Origin: an uncultured Corynebacterium sp. | Lineage (GTDB): Bacteria > Actinomycetota > Actinomycetes > Mycobacteriales > Mycobacteriaceae | Direction: 5' to 3' | Assembly: GCF_946222985.1 (NCBI RefSeq) | Contig: NZ_CAMIFY010000006.1 | Span: 6,869 to 70,868 of the forward strand | Length of the DNA: 64,000 nt | Part shown: positions 40,324 to 49,004 of the stretch, piece by piece | Position numbering within the stretch: the stretch's first letter is position 1 | Layout of the letters: every line of letters begins with the position of its first letter | Program-made: the position numbers and the translations under genes | Notes under the pieces: generated by a model | What the model was told of the DNA's origin: nothing | What the model saw: only the letters and a program-made list of their open reading frames with translations | The model's database searches: none

Positions 40324-41277
40324 CTACTCCTCGCTCGGGGAGACGTTGGCGAGGTTGGCGGAGATCGCGTCCGACAGCGCCGGCAGCACACCGGAGGCCT
40401 CCGCCACCGGCAGGTGCACGGCGACGTGGCGCTCGCGGCCCATCGCGAACCACGTGGCGACGTCGCCGCCGGACATCGACGGCTCGGAGAACCACACGAT
40501 GTCGTTGATCTGCGTCAACTGCTGATCGGTGCCCGCGTACCCGGCCGGCTCGGCGACGCCGCAGCGCAGGGAAATCAGGCTGCCGGAATCGTCGGACCAC
40601 ACCACGGAGCCGTCGGGCAGGTCGACGTCGGTGACCCGCTGCCGACCGGCCATCTCGCCCGGCAGAGCGGCGAGGACCCCGGCGCACCGCTCGTCGGCGT
40701 CGTCGGCGGGAAGATCCGTCAGGGGGATCGGGTTGGGGGCGGGGGCGTCGCCGATCTCGGCGTCGGGAAGCATCGCCTCCGACAGCTCCTCGACGGCGTC
40801 GTCGCGCGAGGAATCCGCGGTCACCGCGACGACCGGCGTGCGGCCGATCGCGAACCACGTCGACAGGGCCGAGCCTTCGGCCGCGTCGTCGATGCGCATC
40901 CACCGCACGCCGTCGACCTCGTCGGTGGCGGCCAACTCGGTGTACTGCGTGGGCACGGGGGAGCCGCAGCGCAAGGTGATCCGCTCGTCGGAGGCGTTGC
41001 GCCACACGGCCGCACCGGTGGGGGCGGGCTCGGCGAGTTCGGCGCGGACCAGGCCGTCGAGGCGATCCGGCAGACGGTCGAGAAGCGCGGCGCACTCGGG
41101 GGAATCGTCGTCCGGCATCTCCGGCGACGACAGCATCACGGGATTGCGCGCCTGCGAATCCTGGAACACCTTCGCGCCGACGAGAACACCGAGGGCGAGC
41201 AGCACCGCCAGGGCCAATGCGATGGCCGCCCGGCGGCGGCTACCCTGATCCTGAACGTTTTCTCCCATGTCTCCCAT
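40324..41277 (-). CDS. Membrane-anchored protein with two tandem DUF3515 domains
   Basis: This 317-residue protein has one N-terminal membrane anchor (AAIALALAVLLALGVLVG, residues 17-34) and an extracytoplasmic part made of two homologous DUF3515-like units, about 61-156 and 197-292. Both contain a cysteine pair (Cys62/Cys104 and Cys198/Cys239), a L-x-x-LP helix, a VVWSDD/AVWRNA strand, ITLRCG/ISLRCG, and TWFAIGR/TWFAMGR followed by a VAV strand. DUF3515 proteins beside ddl and thiL normally have a single unit of about 150-190 residues. The function of the family is unknown. TAGACT lies eight bases before the ATG at 41277, supporting this start over the one nine bases downstream. Confidence 0.87.
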   Translation of the reverse strand: MGDMGENVQDQGSRRRAAIALALAVLLALGVLVGAKVFQDSQARNPVMLSSPEMPDDDSPECAALLDRLPDRLDGLVRAELAEPAPTGAAVWRNASDERITLRCGSPVPTQYTELAATDEVDGVRWMRIDDAAEGSALSTWFAIGRTPVVAVTADSSRDDAVEELSEAMLPDAEIGDAPAPNPIPLTDLPADDADERCAGVLAALPGEMAGRQRVTDVDLPDGSVVWSDDSGSLISLRCGVAEPAGYAGTDQQLTQINDIVWFSEPSMSGGDVATWFAMGRERHVAVHLPVAEASGVLPALSDAISANLANVSPSEE

Positions 41278-41291
41278 GGGGGCGAAGTCTA
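41278..41291 (-). promoter_or_regulatory. Leaderless promoter of the DUF3515 gene
   Basis: TAGACT (minus strand, 41291-41286, fits TANANT), eight bases, then ATG at 41277. Confidence 0.5.
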
Positions 41292-41357
41292 CTTAGCCCG
41301 CGCGACGGCCCATCGGCCGCCCCGCGGCGCTCGACGAGGACCGGTGACCCGAAAGCC

Positions 41358-42308
41358 ATGACGACCGTCGGTGACGCAGGCGAACACGCCGTGATCGCGG
41401 CCATCCGCGAGGAGGCCCCCTCGACCCGCAACGGTGACGACGCCGCCGTGCTGTCCATGACCACGCCCAACGCGCGCTACATCGCGTCGACCGACATGCT
41501 CGTGGAGGGTCGTCATTTCTCCCTCGACTGGTCGAGCCCCGAGCAGGTCGGCGCGAAGGCGGCGGTGCAGAACTTCGCCGACATCGAGGCGATGGGCGCC
41601 CGGCCCACCGCCGTGCTCATGAGCCTGTCCGTGCCGGAGGACACCGAACTCGACGTCGTCCGCGGCATCGCCCGCGGCCTGCGCGACGAGGGCCGCAAAT
41701 GCGCGGCCGAACTGGTCGGCGGCGACGTCGTCGGCGGCGCGTCGCTGGTCATCTCCATCACGGCGATGGGAGAGCTGGGCGGGCCGGGCCGACCGCTGGT
41801 GCGCTCCGCCGCCAGGCCCGGCGACGTCGTCGTCGCCGCCGGGCGCATCGGCCACTCCGGCGCGGGCCTGGACCTGCTGCAGCGCTACGGCACGCCCGAC
41901 GCGGTGCCGGAGAAGTTCCGGGAGCTGGTCGAGGCGCACCTGGTGCCCGACTTCTCCTACGGCCGCGGACCCGTCGCACGCGCCGCCGGCGTCGGCGCGC
42001 TGACCGACAATTCCGACGGCCTGGTCGTCGACCTGACCGCCATCGCCGAGGCGTCGAACGTCACCATCGACCTCCACGAGGATTCCATCGCGCCCTCCGA
42101 GCTGCTCATGGCCGCCGCCGACGCCCTCGACACCGACCCGTGGCGCTGGGTGCTCGCCGGCGGCGAGGACCACACGTTGCTCGGCACGACCTCGGGGGAG
42201 CCCCCGACGGGATTCCGCGCCATCGGCACCGTCCACCGCGATCGCGGGCGGCCGGTGTCCGTCGGCGGCCGCGAACCGTGGCTGCGCGGGGGATGGGTGA
42301 GCTTCTGA
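41358..42308 (+). CDS. thiL: Thiamine-monophosphate kinase
   Basis: This 316-residue enzyme phosphorylates thiamine monophosphate to the active diphosphate. It has the PurM-like fold: NGDDAAVL binds magnesium and nucleotide, STDMLVEGRHFSLDWSSPEQVGAKAAVQNFADIEAMGARP is spread over residues about 45-85 as the family core, GGDVVGG forms the next metal loop, and TDNSDGLVVDL and LAGGEDHTLL complete the site. ATG at 41358 gives the usual start, GDAGEHAVI. The stop overlaps the ung start (TGATG). Confidence 0.95.
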   Translation: MTTVGDAGEHAVIAAIREEAPSTRNGDDAAVLSMTTPNARYIASTDMLVEGRHFSLDWSSPEQVGAKAAVQNFADIEAMGARPTAVLMSLSVPEDTELDVVRGIARGLRDEGRKCAAELVGGDVVGGASLVISITAMGELGGPGRPLVRSAARPGDVVVAAGRIGHSGAGLDLLQRYGTPDAVPEKFRELVEAHLVPDFSYGRGPVARAAGVGALTDNSDGLVVDLTAIAEASNVTIDLHEDSIAPSELLMAAADALDTDPWRWVLAGGEDHTLLGTTSGEPPTGFRAIGTVHRDRGRPVSVGGREPWLRGGWVSF

Positions 42309-42976
42309 TGGTCGACGGCACTCTACCGATCGAGGCCGGCTGGGCCCGCGCGCTCGAGCCCGTGACCGGCCGCATTCACGAGATGGGCGATTTCCTGCGG
42401 GAGGAGATCGCCGCCGGGCACGGCTACCTGCCCGCCGGCGACGACGTGCTGCGCGCGTTCACCACGCCCTTCGACGACGTCCGCGTCCTCATCGTCGGCC
42501 AGGACCCGTACCCCACCCCGGGGCACGCGATGGGCCTGAGCTTTTCCGTGCATCCGGACGTGCGCCCCCTGCCGCGGTCGCTGGCGAACATCTACCGCGA
42601 GTACGAATCGGATCTCGGGCTGACCCCGCCGGAGCACGGCGATCTGTCCCGGTGGACGCGCAACGGGGTCGCCCTGTTCAACCGGGTGCTCACCGTGCGC
42701 CCGGGCGCGCCGGCGTCGCACCGGGGCAAGGGCTGGGAGGAGATCACGGCCGAGGCCATCCGGGCGTTGGCCCGCCGCGACCAACCGCTGGTGGCCATCC
42801 TGTGGGGCCGCGACGCCCAAACCGCGCAGAAGCTGCTCGGCGACGTGCCGTGCATCTGCTCGCCGCACCCGTCCCCGCTCAGCGCCAACCGCGGTTTCTT
42901 CGGCTCCCGTCCGTTCACCCGGGCCAACGAGGAACTGGTGGCGCGTGGCGCGGAGCCGGTGGACTGGACGCTGTAA
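42308..42976 (+). CDS. ung: Uracil-DNA glycosylase
   Basis: This 222-residue enzyme removes uracil from DNA. VLIVGQDPYPTPGHAMGLSFS holds the catalytic aspartate, and SPHPSPLSANRGFFGSRPF the catalytic histidine and minor-groove loop. GVALFNRVLTVRPG replaces the more usual LLLNxxLTV with a Phe-Asn pair but keeps the uracil-recognition asparagine. ATG at 42308 overlaps the thiL stop by one base. The ung TAA stop also forms the first half of the next gene's -10 hexamer. Confidence 0.95.
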   Translation: MVDGTLPIEAGWARALEPVTGRIHEMGDFLREEIAAGHGYLPAGDDVLRAFTTPFDDVRVLIVGQDPYPTPGHAMGLSFSVHPDVRPLPRSLANIYREYESDLGLTPPEHGDLSRWTRNGVALFNRVLTVRPGAPASHRGKGWEEITAEAIRALARRDQPLVAILWGRDAQTAQKLLGDVPCICSPHPSPLSANRGFFGSRPFTRANEELVARGAEPVDWTL

Positions 42977-42986
42977 CATGCCCGCC
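42974..42986 (+). promoter_or_regulatory. Leaderless promoter of fakA, using the ung stop codon
   Basis: TAACAT, whose TAA is the ung stop, is followed by seven bases and ATG at 42987. Confidence 0.45.
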
Positions 42987-44555
42987 ATGACGTCGTCCGC
43001 CCAGCCCACGCAGATCGACGGGGCCTCGCTGCTCAGCTGGGCCCGTCGGTGCGTGGTGGTGCTGGAGCAGCGCCGCGAGGAGATCAACGCCCTCAACGTG
43101 TTCCCCGTCCCCGACGCGGACACCGGATCCAACATGGCCGCGACGATGGCCGCGGCACTGGCCGCCGCCGAACGCGCGGTCGACTCCGACGACGCCCACG
43201 GCATCGCCGCGGCGCTGGCCGCCGGTGCGGTCGGCGGTGCGCGCGGCAACTCCGGCGTGGTGCTCTCGCAGGTTCTGCGGGCACTGGCGGAGGCCGCGGC
43301 TCCGGGCGGCTTCGGCGGCGAGCACGTGCAGAAGGCCCTGGACACCGCGGTGCGCCACGTCGACCGCGCCATCGCCGACCCGGTCGAGGGCACCATCCTC
43401 ACGGTTCTCCGCCAGGCCGCCGTCGCCGCCGGGCGCCACGATCCGTCGGATCTGGTGGGCATCGTCGCGGCCGCCTCGGCGGCGGCGAGGAAGGCGCTGG
43501 ACCGGACGCCCTCGCAGTTGCCCGCGTTGCGCGAGGCCGGCGTCGTCGACGCCGGCGGTGCGGGACTGGTGCTGCTTCTCGACGCCCTGCTCGACGAAGT
43601 GTCGGGGGAGACATCGGAGGAACCGGATCTCCACGTGCGGCCGTCGGTTCCGGAGGGCCCCGAGCTGGAGCTGATGTTCCTGCTCGACATCCCCGACGCC
43701 CGCATGGACGAGTTCCGCTCCACGCTGCAGGCGCTGGGCAATTCCCTGGTCGTCGCCGGCGAAGGCGGAACCCGCCACATGGTCCACGTCCACACCGCCG
43801 ACGCCGGCGCGGTCATTGACGCGACCCTGGACTTCGGACGCCCGGAGAACCTGCGCATCGAGGTCCTCGTCGAAACCCTGCCGACGACGCAGGCCGCCCC
43901 GGTGCGGTCGTTGCTCGCGGTGGCCCCGACGGGCCCGATCTCGGAGCTCTTCGCCTCGGCGGGCGCGACGCCGGTCGGCCCCGACGGCGACGTCGTCTCG
44001 GCCATCCTCGGCGCCATCGCCGCATTGCCCGGCGACGGCGAGGTGCTGCTGCTGCCCAACGGGCTGGTCGGCAACCGCGAGTTGATCCAGGTCGAGCTGG
44101 CCGCGCAGGCCGGCGATCATTCCATCACCATCCTGCCCACGTCGACGCTGGCCAACGGTTTGGCCGCCGTCGCCGTCCACGACGGGACCCTGCCGTTGGC
44201 CGTCGACGCCTACGCGATGAGCGAGGCGGCGGCGGGCATGCGCACCGCGACGTTGACGTCGGCGCCAGGCGCGGGGCTGACCGCCGCGGGCCCGTGCGCC
44301 AAGGGCGACGTGCTGGCGATGGTCGGCGGCGACATCCTCGTCGTCGCCGACACCGTCGACGAGGCACTGTCGCGCACGGCGGAACTGATGCTGCGCTCGG
44401 GCGGCGAGCTGGTCACGGTGCTGCTGGGCACGGGCGTCGATCCCGAATCGACGACGGCGCTGCGCACCCGCCTGGAGCACGCGGCCCCGGGCGTCGACGT
44501 CACCGCCTACGCGGCCGACGGCATCGCCGAGCTCGCCCAGATCGGCGTCGAGTAG
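42987..44555 (+). CDS. fakA: Fatty acid kinase catalytic subunit-like protein (DAK/DhaL family)
   Basis: This 522-residue protein is of the FakA type, which phosphorylates fatty acids presented by a DegV-family FakB. The N-terminal DhaL kinase domain (about 1-200) has NVFPVPDADTGSNM with the magnesium-binding aspartates and GARGNSGVVLSQ. A middle domain contains VHVHTADAGAVIDAT, and the C-terminal domain has LLLPNGLVGN and VADTVDEALSRTAEL. A fakB gene is not in this window. I chose ATG at 42987, with a leaderless-type -10, over the one at 42978. recG follows after ten bases, an arrangement conserved widely in Gram-positive bacteria. Confidence 0.88.
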   Translation: MTSSAQPTQIDGASLLSWARRCVVVLEQRREEINALNVFPVPDADTGSNMAATMAAALAAAERAVDSDDAHGIAAALAAGAVGGARGNSGVVLSQVLRALAEAAAPGGFGGEHVQKALDTAVRHVDRAIADPVEGTILTVLRQAAVAAGRHDPSDLVGIVAAASAAARKALDRTPSQLPALREAGVVDAGGAGLVLLLDALLDEVSGETSEEPDLHVRPSVPEGPELELMFLLDIPDARMDEFRSTLQALGNSLVVAGEGGTRHMVHVHTADAGAVIDATLDFGRPENLRIEVLVETLPTTQAAPVRSLLAVAPTGPISELFASAGATPVGPDGDVVSAILGAIAALPGDGEVLLLPNGLVGNRELIQVELAAQAGDHSITILPTSTLANGLAAVAVHDGTLPLAVDAYAMSEAAAGMRTATLTSAPGAGLTAAGPCAKGDVLAMVGGDILVVADTVDEALSRTAELMLRSGGELVTVLLGTGVDPESTTALRTRLEHAAPGVDVTAYAADGIAELAQIGVE

Positions 44556-44565
44556 CGGGGCCGGC

Positions 44566-46725
44566 GTGCTGGGCTGGTTGGCCACCCCCACGGCCATGAC
44601 GCCGTTGACCGAGGTGCTCGGGGCGACGGCCGCGAAGAAGGTCGCCGCGGCGCTCGGCGCGACGTCGGTCGGGGAGCTGCTGTCGCACCTGCCCCAGGAT
44701 CACGTCGCCCAGGGCCACACGCTCAACGTGGACTACGCGGTGGTCGGGGAGTCGATCACGGCGGTGGTGGAGGTCGTCGGCGTCGTCAAGCCCTCGATCC
44801 TCGACGACGACAACGTCCCCGCGAGCGAAAGACGCCGCCACCCGATCACCGTGACCGTCACCGACGGCGTGCGTCAGATGCCGATGCCGATCTTCGGGCA
44901 GGCATGGCTGGCCAACGTGCTGCATCCGGGCACGCGGCTGCTGGTGCTGGGCACGCTGGGGGCCTATCGCGATCGGCCGCAGCTGTCCAACGCCGACGTG
45001 ATGGTCATCGGCGCCGACGGGTCGCCGGGGGCGGCGACGGGCAAACTCAAGAAGCTCATCGACGGCGCCGACGGCATGGCCGAGCTGCGCGGTCTGCTGT
45101 CGCGGCCGTATCTGCCCATCCACCGCGGCCGCAAGGGGCTGTCGGGGATCCTCCTGGCGCTCTACATCCGGCGGGTGCTGCGGTGGCTGCCGCGCCAACC
45201 CGAACCGTTGCCGCAGTTCCCGTCGGGGCTGCCGCGGTTCGACGACGCGTTGCGCGAGGCCCATTTCCCCGGCGTCGACGGCCCCCTGCCGGCGTTCAAC
45301 CGCCTCAAGTACGACGAGGCCCTCGAGTTGCAGCTCGCGCTCGCCCTGCGCCGCGCCGGCAACGCCGAACGCCGGGCCCCGCAGTGCCCGCCGACGCCCG
45401 ACGGCCGCTCCGACCGCCTCGCCGGCGCCCTGCCCTTCGAGATGACGGCCGGCCAGCGCGAGGTCCTCGGCCACGTCTCCGCGGACCTGTCGGCGGCCAC
45501 GCCCATGAACCGTCTGCTGCAGGGCGAGGTCGGCTCCGGCAAGACCGTCGTGGCGTTGCTCGGCATGCTGCAGGTCCTCGACGCCGGCCGTCAGGCCGTG
45601 CTGCTCGCGCCGACGGAGGTGCTCGCCGCGCAGCACGCGACGACGATCGAACAATTGCTTGCCGACGCCTCCGTCGACGCGGACGTGGCGTTGCTGACCG
45701 GCTCGATGTCGGTCGCGGACAAGCGCCGGGTGCTGTTGGACGTGGTCTCGGGGCAGACGGGGATCGTCGTCGGCACCCATGCGCTGCTTAGCGAGGGCGT
45801 GGAGTTCTTCGACCTGGGGCTGGTCGTCGTCGACGAGCAGCACCGGTTCGGCGTGCGCCAGCGCGACCGCCTGCGCGAGCGCGGCCGCGACGGCATGACG
45901 CCGCACGTGCTGGTGATGACGGCGACGCCGATTCCGCGCACCGTCGCCATGACCGTCTTCGGCGACCTCGACGTCTCGGCGCTGACCGAGCTGCCGGGGG
46001 AGCGGCGGGAGATCACGACCGTGGTGGTGCCGACCGTCGCCAAGCCGAAGTGGGAACGACGGGCGTGGGAGCGCATCCGCGAGGAAGTCGAGATGGGCAA
46101 CCGGGCGTTCGTCGTCTCGCCCCGGATCCTCGGAGAAGGCGAATCGGTGGAGGACAACTTCGACCTGGCGCGCCGGAACCTGCCGGGCGTCGACGTCGGC
46201 CTGCTGCACGGGCAGCTGTCGGCGCCGGAGAAGGCCGCGTCGATGGCGGCGTTCGTCGAGGGGCGCGTCCAGGTGCTCGTGGCCACGACGGTCGTGGAAG
46301 TCGGCGTCAACGTGCCGGAGGCGACGATCATGATGATCCGCCGCGCCGAAAGCTACGGCGTCTCGCAGCTCCATCAGCTGCGCGGGCGCATCGGCCGCGG
46401 CGACCGGCCGGGCCTGTGCTTCCTGTGCACCGAGACCGTGGAGGGCACCCCGGAGCGGGCGCGCCTGGACGCCATCGCGGTGACCAACGACGGATTCCGG
46501 CTCGCCGAGATCGACGTGCGCACCCGCAAGCACGGCGACGTGCTCGGGGATTCGCAGTCCGGGCTCACCGCGGGACTCGGCCTGCTGGACCTGGGGGAGG
46601 ATCGGCGGATCATCGAACGGGCGCGCGCGGACGCCACGGCGCTGGCCGCGGCCGATCCGGAGCTGGCGCGCACCCTGACCTACGACATCACCGACGAGGA
46701 AGCCGGGTACCTGGAGCGTTCGTGA
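44566..46725 (+). CDS. recG: ATP-dependent DNA helicase RecG
   Basis: This 719-residue superfamily 2 helicase reverses stalled replication forks and processes recombination intermediates. The N-terminal wedge/OB region comes first (about 60-160), then the helicase core: Walker A GEVGSGKT (320-327), motif II DEQH (423-426), motif III MTATPIPRT, and the C-terminal QLRGRIGRGDRPG motif. The RecG-specific tail has LTAGLGLLDLGED-like residues. GTG at 44566 lies ten bases after fakA, giving the expected start MLGWLATP; the next in-frame ATG would trim ten residues. Confidence 0.95.
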   Translation: MLGWLATPTAMTPLTEVLGATAAKKVAAALGATSVGELLSHLPQDHVAQGHTLNVDYAVVGESITAVVEVVGVVKPSILDDDNVPASERRRHPITVTVTDGVRQMPMPIFGQAWLANVLHPGTRLLVLGTLGAYRDRPQLSNADVMVIGADGSPGAATGKLKKLIDGADGMAELRGLLSRPYLPIHRGRKGLSGILLALYIRRVLRWLPRQPEPLPQFPSGLPRFDDALREAHFPGVDGPLPAFNRLKYDEALELQLALALRRAGNAERRAPQCPPTPDGRSDRLAGALPFEMTAGQREVLGHVSADLSAATPMNRLLQGEVGSGKTVVALLGMLQVLDAGRQAVLLAPTEVLAAQHATTIEQLLADASVDADVALLTGSMSVADKRRVLLDVVSGQTGIVVGTHALLSEGVEFFDLGLVVVDEQHRFGVRQRDRLRERGRDGMTPHVLVMTATPIPRTVAMTVFGDLDVSALTELPGERREITTVVVPTVAKPKWERRAWERIREEVEMGNRAFVVSPRILGEGESVEDNFDLARRNLPGVDVGLLHGQLSAPEKAASMAAFVEGRVQVLVATTVVEVGVNVPEATIMMIRRAESYGVSQLHQLRGRIGRGDRPGLCFLCTETVEGTPERARLDAIAVTNDGFRLAEIDVRTRKHGDVLGDSQSGLTAGLGLLDLGEDRRIIERARADATALAAADPELARTLTYDITDEEAGYLERS

Positions 46726-46735
46726 CGCGCGCCCG

Positions 46736-46747
46736 TAGACTCGGGGC
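46736..46747 (+). promoter_or_regulatory. Leaderless promoter of the biotinyl-domain gene
   Basis: TAGACT (fits TANANT), six bases, then ATG at 46748. Confidence 0.5.
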
Positions 46748-47050
46748 ATGATCGAAAACAACGGTGACGACGGCGCCGTGGTCGTGTGCGCCCCCTTCGC
46801 GGGAGTGGCCCGACTGCAGGTCGCCGTGGGCGACGAAGTGGCCGCGGGAACGGCGATCGCGGTGGTGGAGGCCGTGAAACTGGAGGCCCCGGTGCAGGCG
46901 CCGTGCCCGGCGGTCGTGGCGACGATCGCGGTGGACGATTTCGCGGACGTCTCCGGCGGCGACCCGCTGGTGACGCTGACGCCGACCCACCGCTACTCCG
47001 CCGGCGAGACCGCCGACTCCGCCGACGACACCGAGGGGGCGGCCCGATGA
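46748..47050 (+). CDS. Small stand-alone biotinyl/lipoyl-domain protein
   Basis: This 100-residue protein is one biotinyl/lipoyl-attachment domain (about 10-80) with a short acidic tail. The attachment hairpin is VVEAVKLEAPV with Lys44; carrier proteins usually read EAMKM, so both methionines are replaced (Val and Leu) while the lysine and flanking glutamate are kept. It could be a carboxyl carrier for an acyl-CoA carboxylase or an unusual acceptor modified less efficiently. No carboxylase or ligase gene is adjacent. It overlaps rsmD by four bases (ATGA) and probably shares its transcript with rsmD and coaD. Confidence 0.8.
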   Translation: MIENNGDDGAVVVCAPFAGVARLQVAVGDEVAAGTAIAVVEAVKLEAPVQAPCPAVVATIAVDDFADVSGGDPLVTLTPTHRYSAGETADSADDTEGAAR

Positions 47051-47625
47051 GCCGCATCATCGCGGGCACGGCCCGCGGCCGCAAGCTCGTCGCGCCGAAG
47101 GGCGAGGACACCCGCCCGACCACCGACCGGGCCCGCGAGGCGATCTTCAGCTCGTGGTCGTCGCGCTTCGGCATCGAGGGCACCACCGTGCTCGACCTCT
47201 TCGCCGGCTCCGGCGCACTCGGGCTGGAGGCGGCGTCGCGCGGCGCGGACGAGGTCGTCCTCGTCGAATCCGCCCCGGCGGCGTGCCGGGCGATCCGCGC
47301 CAACATCGACGCCGTGGGCCACCCGCGCGTGACGCTGGCGGAGATGAAGGCCTCGACGTACCTGGCCGGAGCGCCCACCGAGCACTTCGACCGCGTCATC
47401 GCCGACCCGCCCTACGAGTTGGCCGGCGAGGCCGTCACCGAGATGCTCGACGTCCTGCGCGCCGCGCTCGTCGACGGCGCCGTGGTCACCGTGGAGCGGC
47501 ACTACGCCGACGACGAGACGACGTGGCCCGAGGGATTCGAGATCCTCGAGCAGAAGCTCAAGCGACGCATCCACGGGCTCGCCCGCTTCGACACCGCCAT
47601 CTTCCGACGAGGGGACGACTCATGA
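47047..47625 (+). CDS. rsmD: 16S rRNA (guanine(966)-N(2))-methyltransferase
   Basis: This 192-residue SAM-dependent methyltransferase modifies G966 in 16S rRNA. MSRIIAGTARGRKLVAPKG is the family start, LDLFAGSGALGLEAASRGA binds SAM, and the catalytic motif is ADPPYEL. The end, LARFDTAIFRR, is typical. Start ATG overlaps the upstream stop and the stop overlaps coaD, so the three genes form a coupled operon. Confidence 0.95.
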   Translation: MSRIIAGTARGRKLVAPKGEDTRPTTDRAREAIFSSWSSRFGIEGTTVLDLFAGSGALGLEAASRGADEVVLVESAPAACRAIRANIDAVGHPRVTLAEMKASTYLAGAPTEHFDRVIADPPYELAGEAVTEMLDVLRAALVDGAVVTVERHYADDETTWPEGFEILEQKLKRRIHGLARFDTAIFRRGDDS

Positions 47626-48095
47626 CCCATGCCTGCTGCCCCGGTTCCTACGACCCGCTGACCAGCGGACACCTCGACGTCATCGAACGCACGTCGCGGC
47701 TCTTCGACGAGGTCACCGTCCTGGTCACCCACAACCCGAACAAGTCGGGGATGTTCACCCCCGAAGAACGCATGCGCCTGATCCGGGAGTGCACCGGGCA
47801 CCTGGACAACGTGCGGGTGGACTCCTGGTCCGAGCTGCTGGTGGACTACACCACCGAGCACGGCATCTCCACGCTGGTCAAGGGCCTGCGCTCGGCCGCC
47901 GACTACGAGTACGAGGTGCCGATGGCGCAGATGAACCGGCGCCTGTCCGGCGTCGACACCCTGTTCATCGAGGCCGACCCGAAGTTCGGCCACGTCTCGT
48001 CGACGTTGATGAAGGAAGTCGTGCGCTACGGCGGTTCCGTCGAGGGCCTCGTGCCCGATCCGGTGCAGGCGGCGCTGCGCGCGCGGCTGAACTGA
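47622..48095 (+). CDS. coaD: Phosphopantetheine adenylyltransferase
   Basis: This 157-residue enzyme makes dephospho-CoA from 4'-phosphopantetheine and ATP. The nucleotidyltransferase signature is in CCPGSYDPLTSGHLDVI (TSGH replaces the common TNGH), VKGLRSAADYEYE binds substrate, and VSSTLMKEVVRYGG is the ISSTxxR-type motif with Lys in place of Arg nearby. Overlap of ATGA with rsmD indicates coupling. Length is normal. Confidence 0.95.
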   Translation: MTHACCPGSYDPLTSGHLDVIERTSRLFDEVTVLVTHNPNKSGMFTPEERMRLIRECTGHLDNVRVDSWSELLVDYTTEHGISTLVKGLRSAADYEYEVPMAQMNRRLSGVDTLFIEADPKFGHVSSTLMKEVVRYGGSVEGLVPDPVQAALRARLN

Positions 48096-48157
48096 GGGGT
48101 GCGCTCGCCGCAGGACACGCGCTCGCGTCGTTCGGCACCCGGGCCGCGCACCTGACG

Positions 48158-48169
48158 TAGCCTGGCCTC
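48158..48169 (+). promoter_or_regulatory. Leaderless promoter of sepIVA
   Basis: TAGCCT, six bases, then ATG at 48170; the same hexamer and spacing as the SIP gene. Confidence 0.5.
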
Positions 48170-48973
48170 ATGTACCGCGTCTTTGAATCCCTCGATGAAC
48201 TCGTCCAGACCGTCGAGGAAGCCTACGGCGTCCCGATGACGGCGAATTGCATGGTGCCGCGTCGCGACGTGCTCGTGCTTCTCGACGAACTGCGCAACGC
48301 CTTCCCGACCGAGCTCGACGACGCCCAGGACGTCCTGGATCAGCGCGACGTGATCATCGGCGACGCGGAGGCCACGGCCGCGGAGAACATCGCGGAGTCC
48401 GAGGAGGAGGCGCGCCGCATCCTCGAGGAGGCGGAGGAGCGCTCCCGCCGCATGCTGGAGGACGCGGAGAACCGCGCCCACGCCACCGTCGCCCAGGCGC
48501 AGGACGACGCGGACCGTCGCCGCGAGGACGCGGACCGCGAGTACCACCAGGTCACCGAGCGCGCCGCCTCCGAGGCCGAGCGCCTCGTCGCCTCCGGCAA
48601 CGCCGCCTACGACCGGTCCGTGCAGGACGGCCTCGACGAGCAGCAGCGCCTGGTCGCCGATTCCACCGTCGTCCAGGAGGCGAACGACGAAGCGCGCCGC
48701 GTCGTCGAGTCGGCCTACGCCGATTCCAAGCGCCTGCGCGGGGAGTGCGACATGTACGTCGACGGCAAGCTCGCCGAGTTCGAGGCGGCGCTGTCGGAGA
48801 CCCTGCGATCGGTCGGCCGCGACCGGTCGGCGCTGCGCAAGGGCGCCGGCGCGTCGGGCGTCGAGCGGGCCGCCCGCGGCGACGTCGACGATCGCGATGA
48901 CCTCGGCGACTACGGGGACGCGGGCGACCGCACGGACCTCGTCGACCGACGCGGCGGGGACTACCGCCGCTGA
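48170..48973 (+). CDS. sepIVA: DivIVA-like coiled-coil protein, SepIVA type
   Basis: This 267-residue cytoplasmic protein starts with a conserved region (MYRVFESLDELVQTVEEAYG, CMVPRRDVLVLLDELRNAFP) followed by a long charged coiled coil from about 60 to 215, rich in Ala/Glu/Arg (for example RRILEEAEERSRRMLEDAENR split over two heptads), and an acidic disordered tail. In mycobacteria the equivalent protein between coaD and yceD is SepIVA, needed for septation and intracellular membrane organisation. The family role is taken from that position and architecture. TAGCCT six bases before the ATG suggests a leaderless mRNA. Confidence 0.85.
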   Translation: MYRVFESLDELVQTVEEAYGVPMTANCMVPRRDVLVLLDELRNAFPTELDDAQDVLDQRDVIIGDAEATAAENIAESEEEARRILEEAEERSRRMLEDAENRAHATVAQAQDDADRRREDADREYHQVTERAASEAERLVASGNAAYDRSVQDGLDEQQRLVADSTVVQEANDEARRVVESAYADSKRLRGECDMYVDGKLAEFEAALSETLRSVGRDRSALRKGAGASGVERAARGDVDDRDDLGDYGDAGDRTDLVDRRGGDYRR

Positions 48974-48989
48974 CCCGTCGCCAGGCGGG

Positions 48990-49004
48990 TAGGATGACGG
49001 CATT
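48990..49004 (+). promoter_or_regulatory. Probable leaderless promoter of the yceD-rnc operon
   Basis: TAGGAT, nine bases, then ATG at 49005; the spacing is at the upper limit for a leaderless start. Confidence 0.35.
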
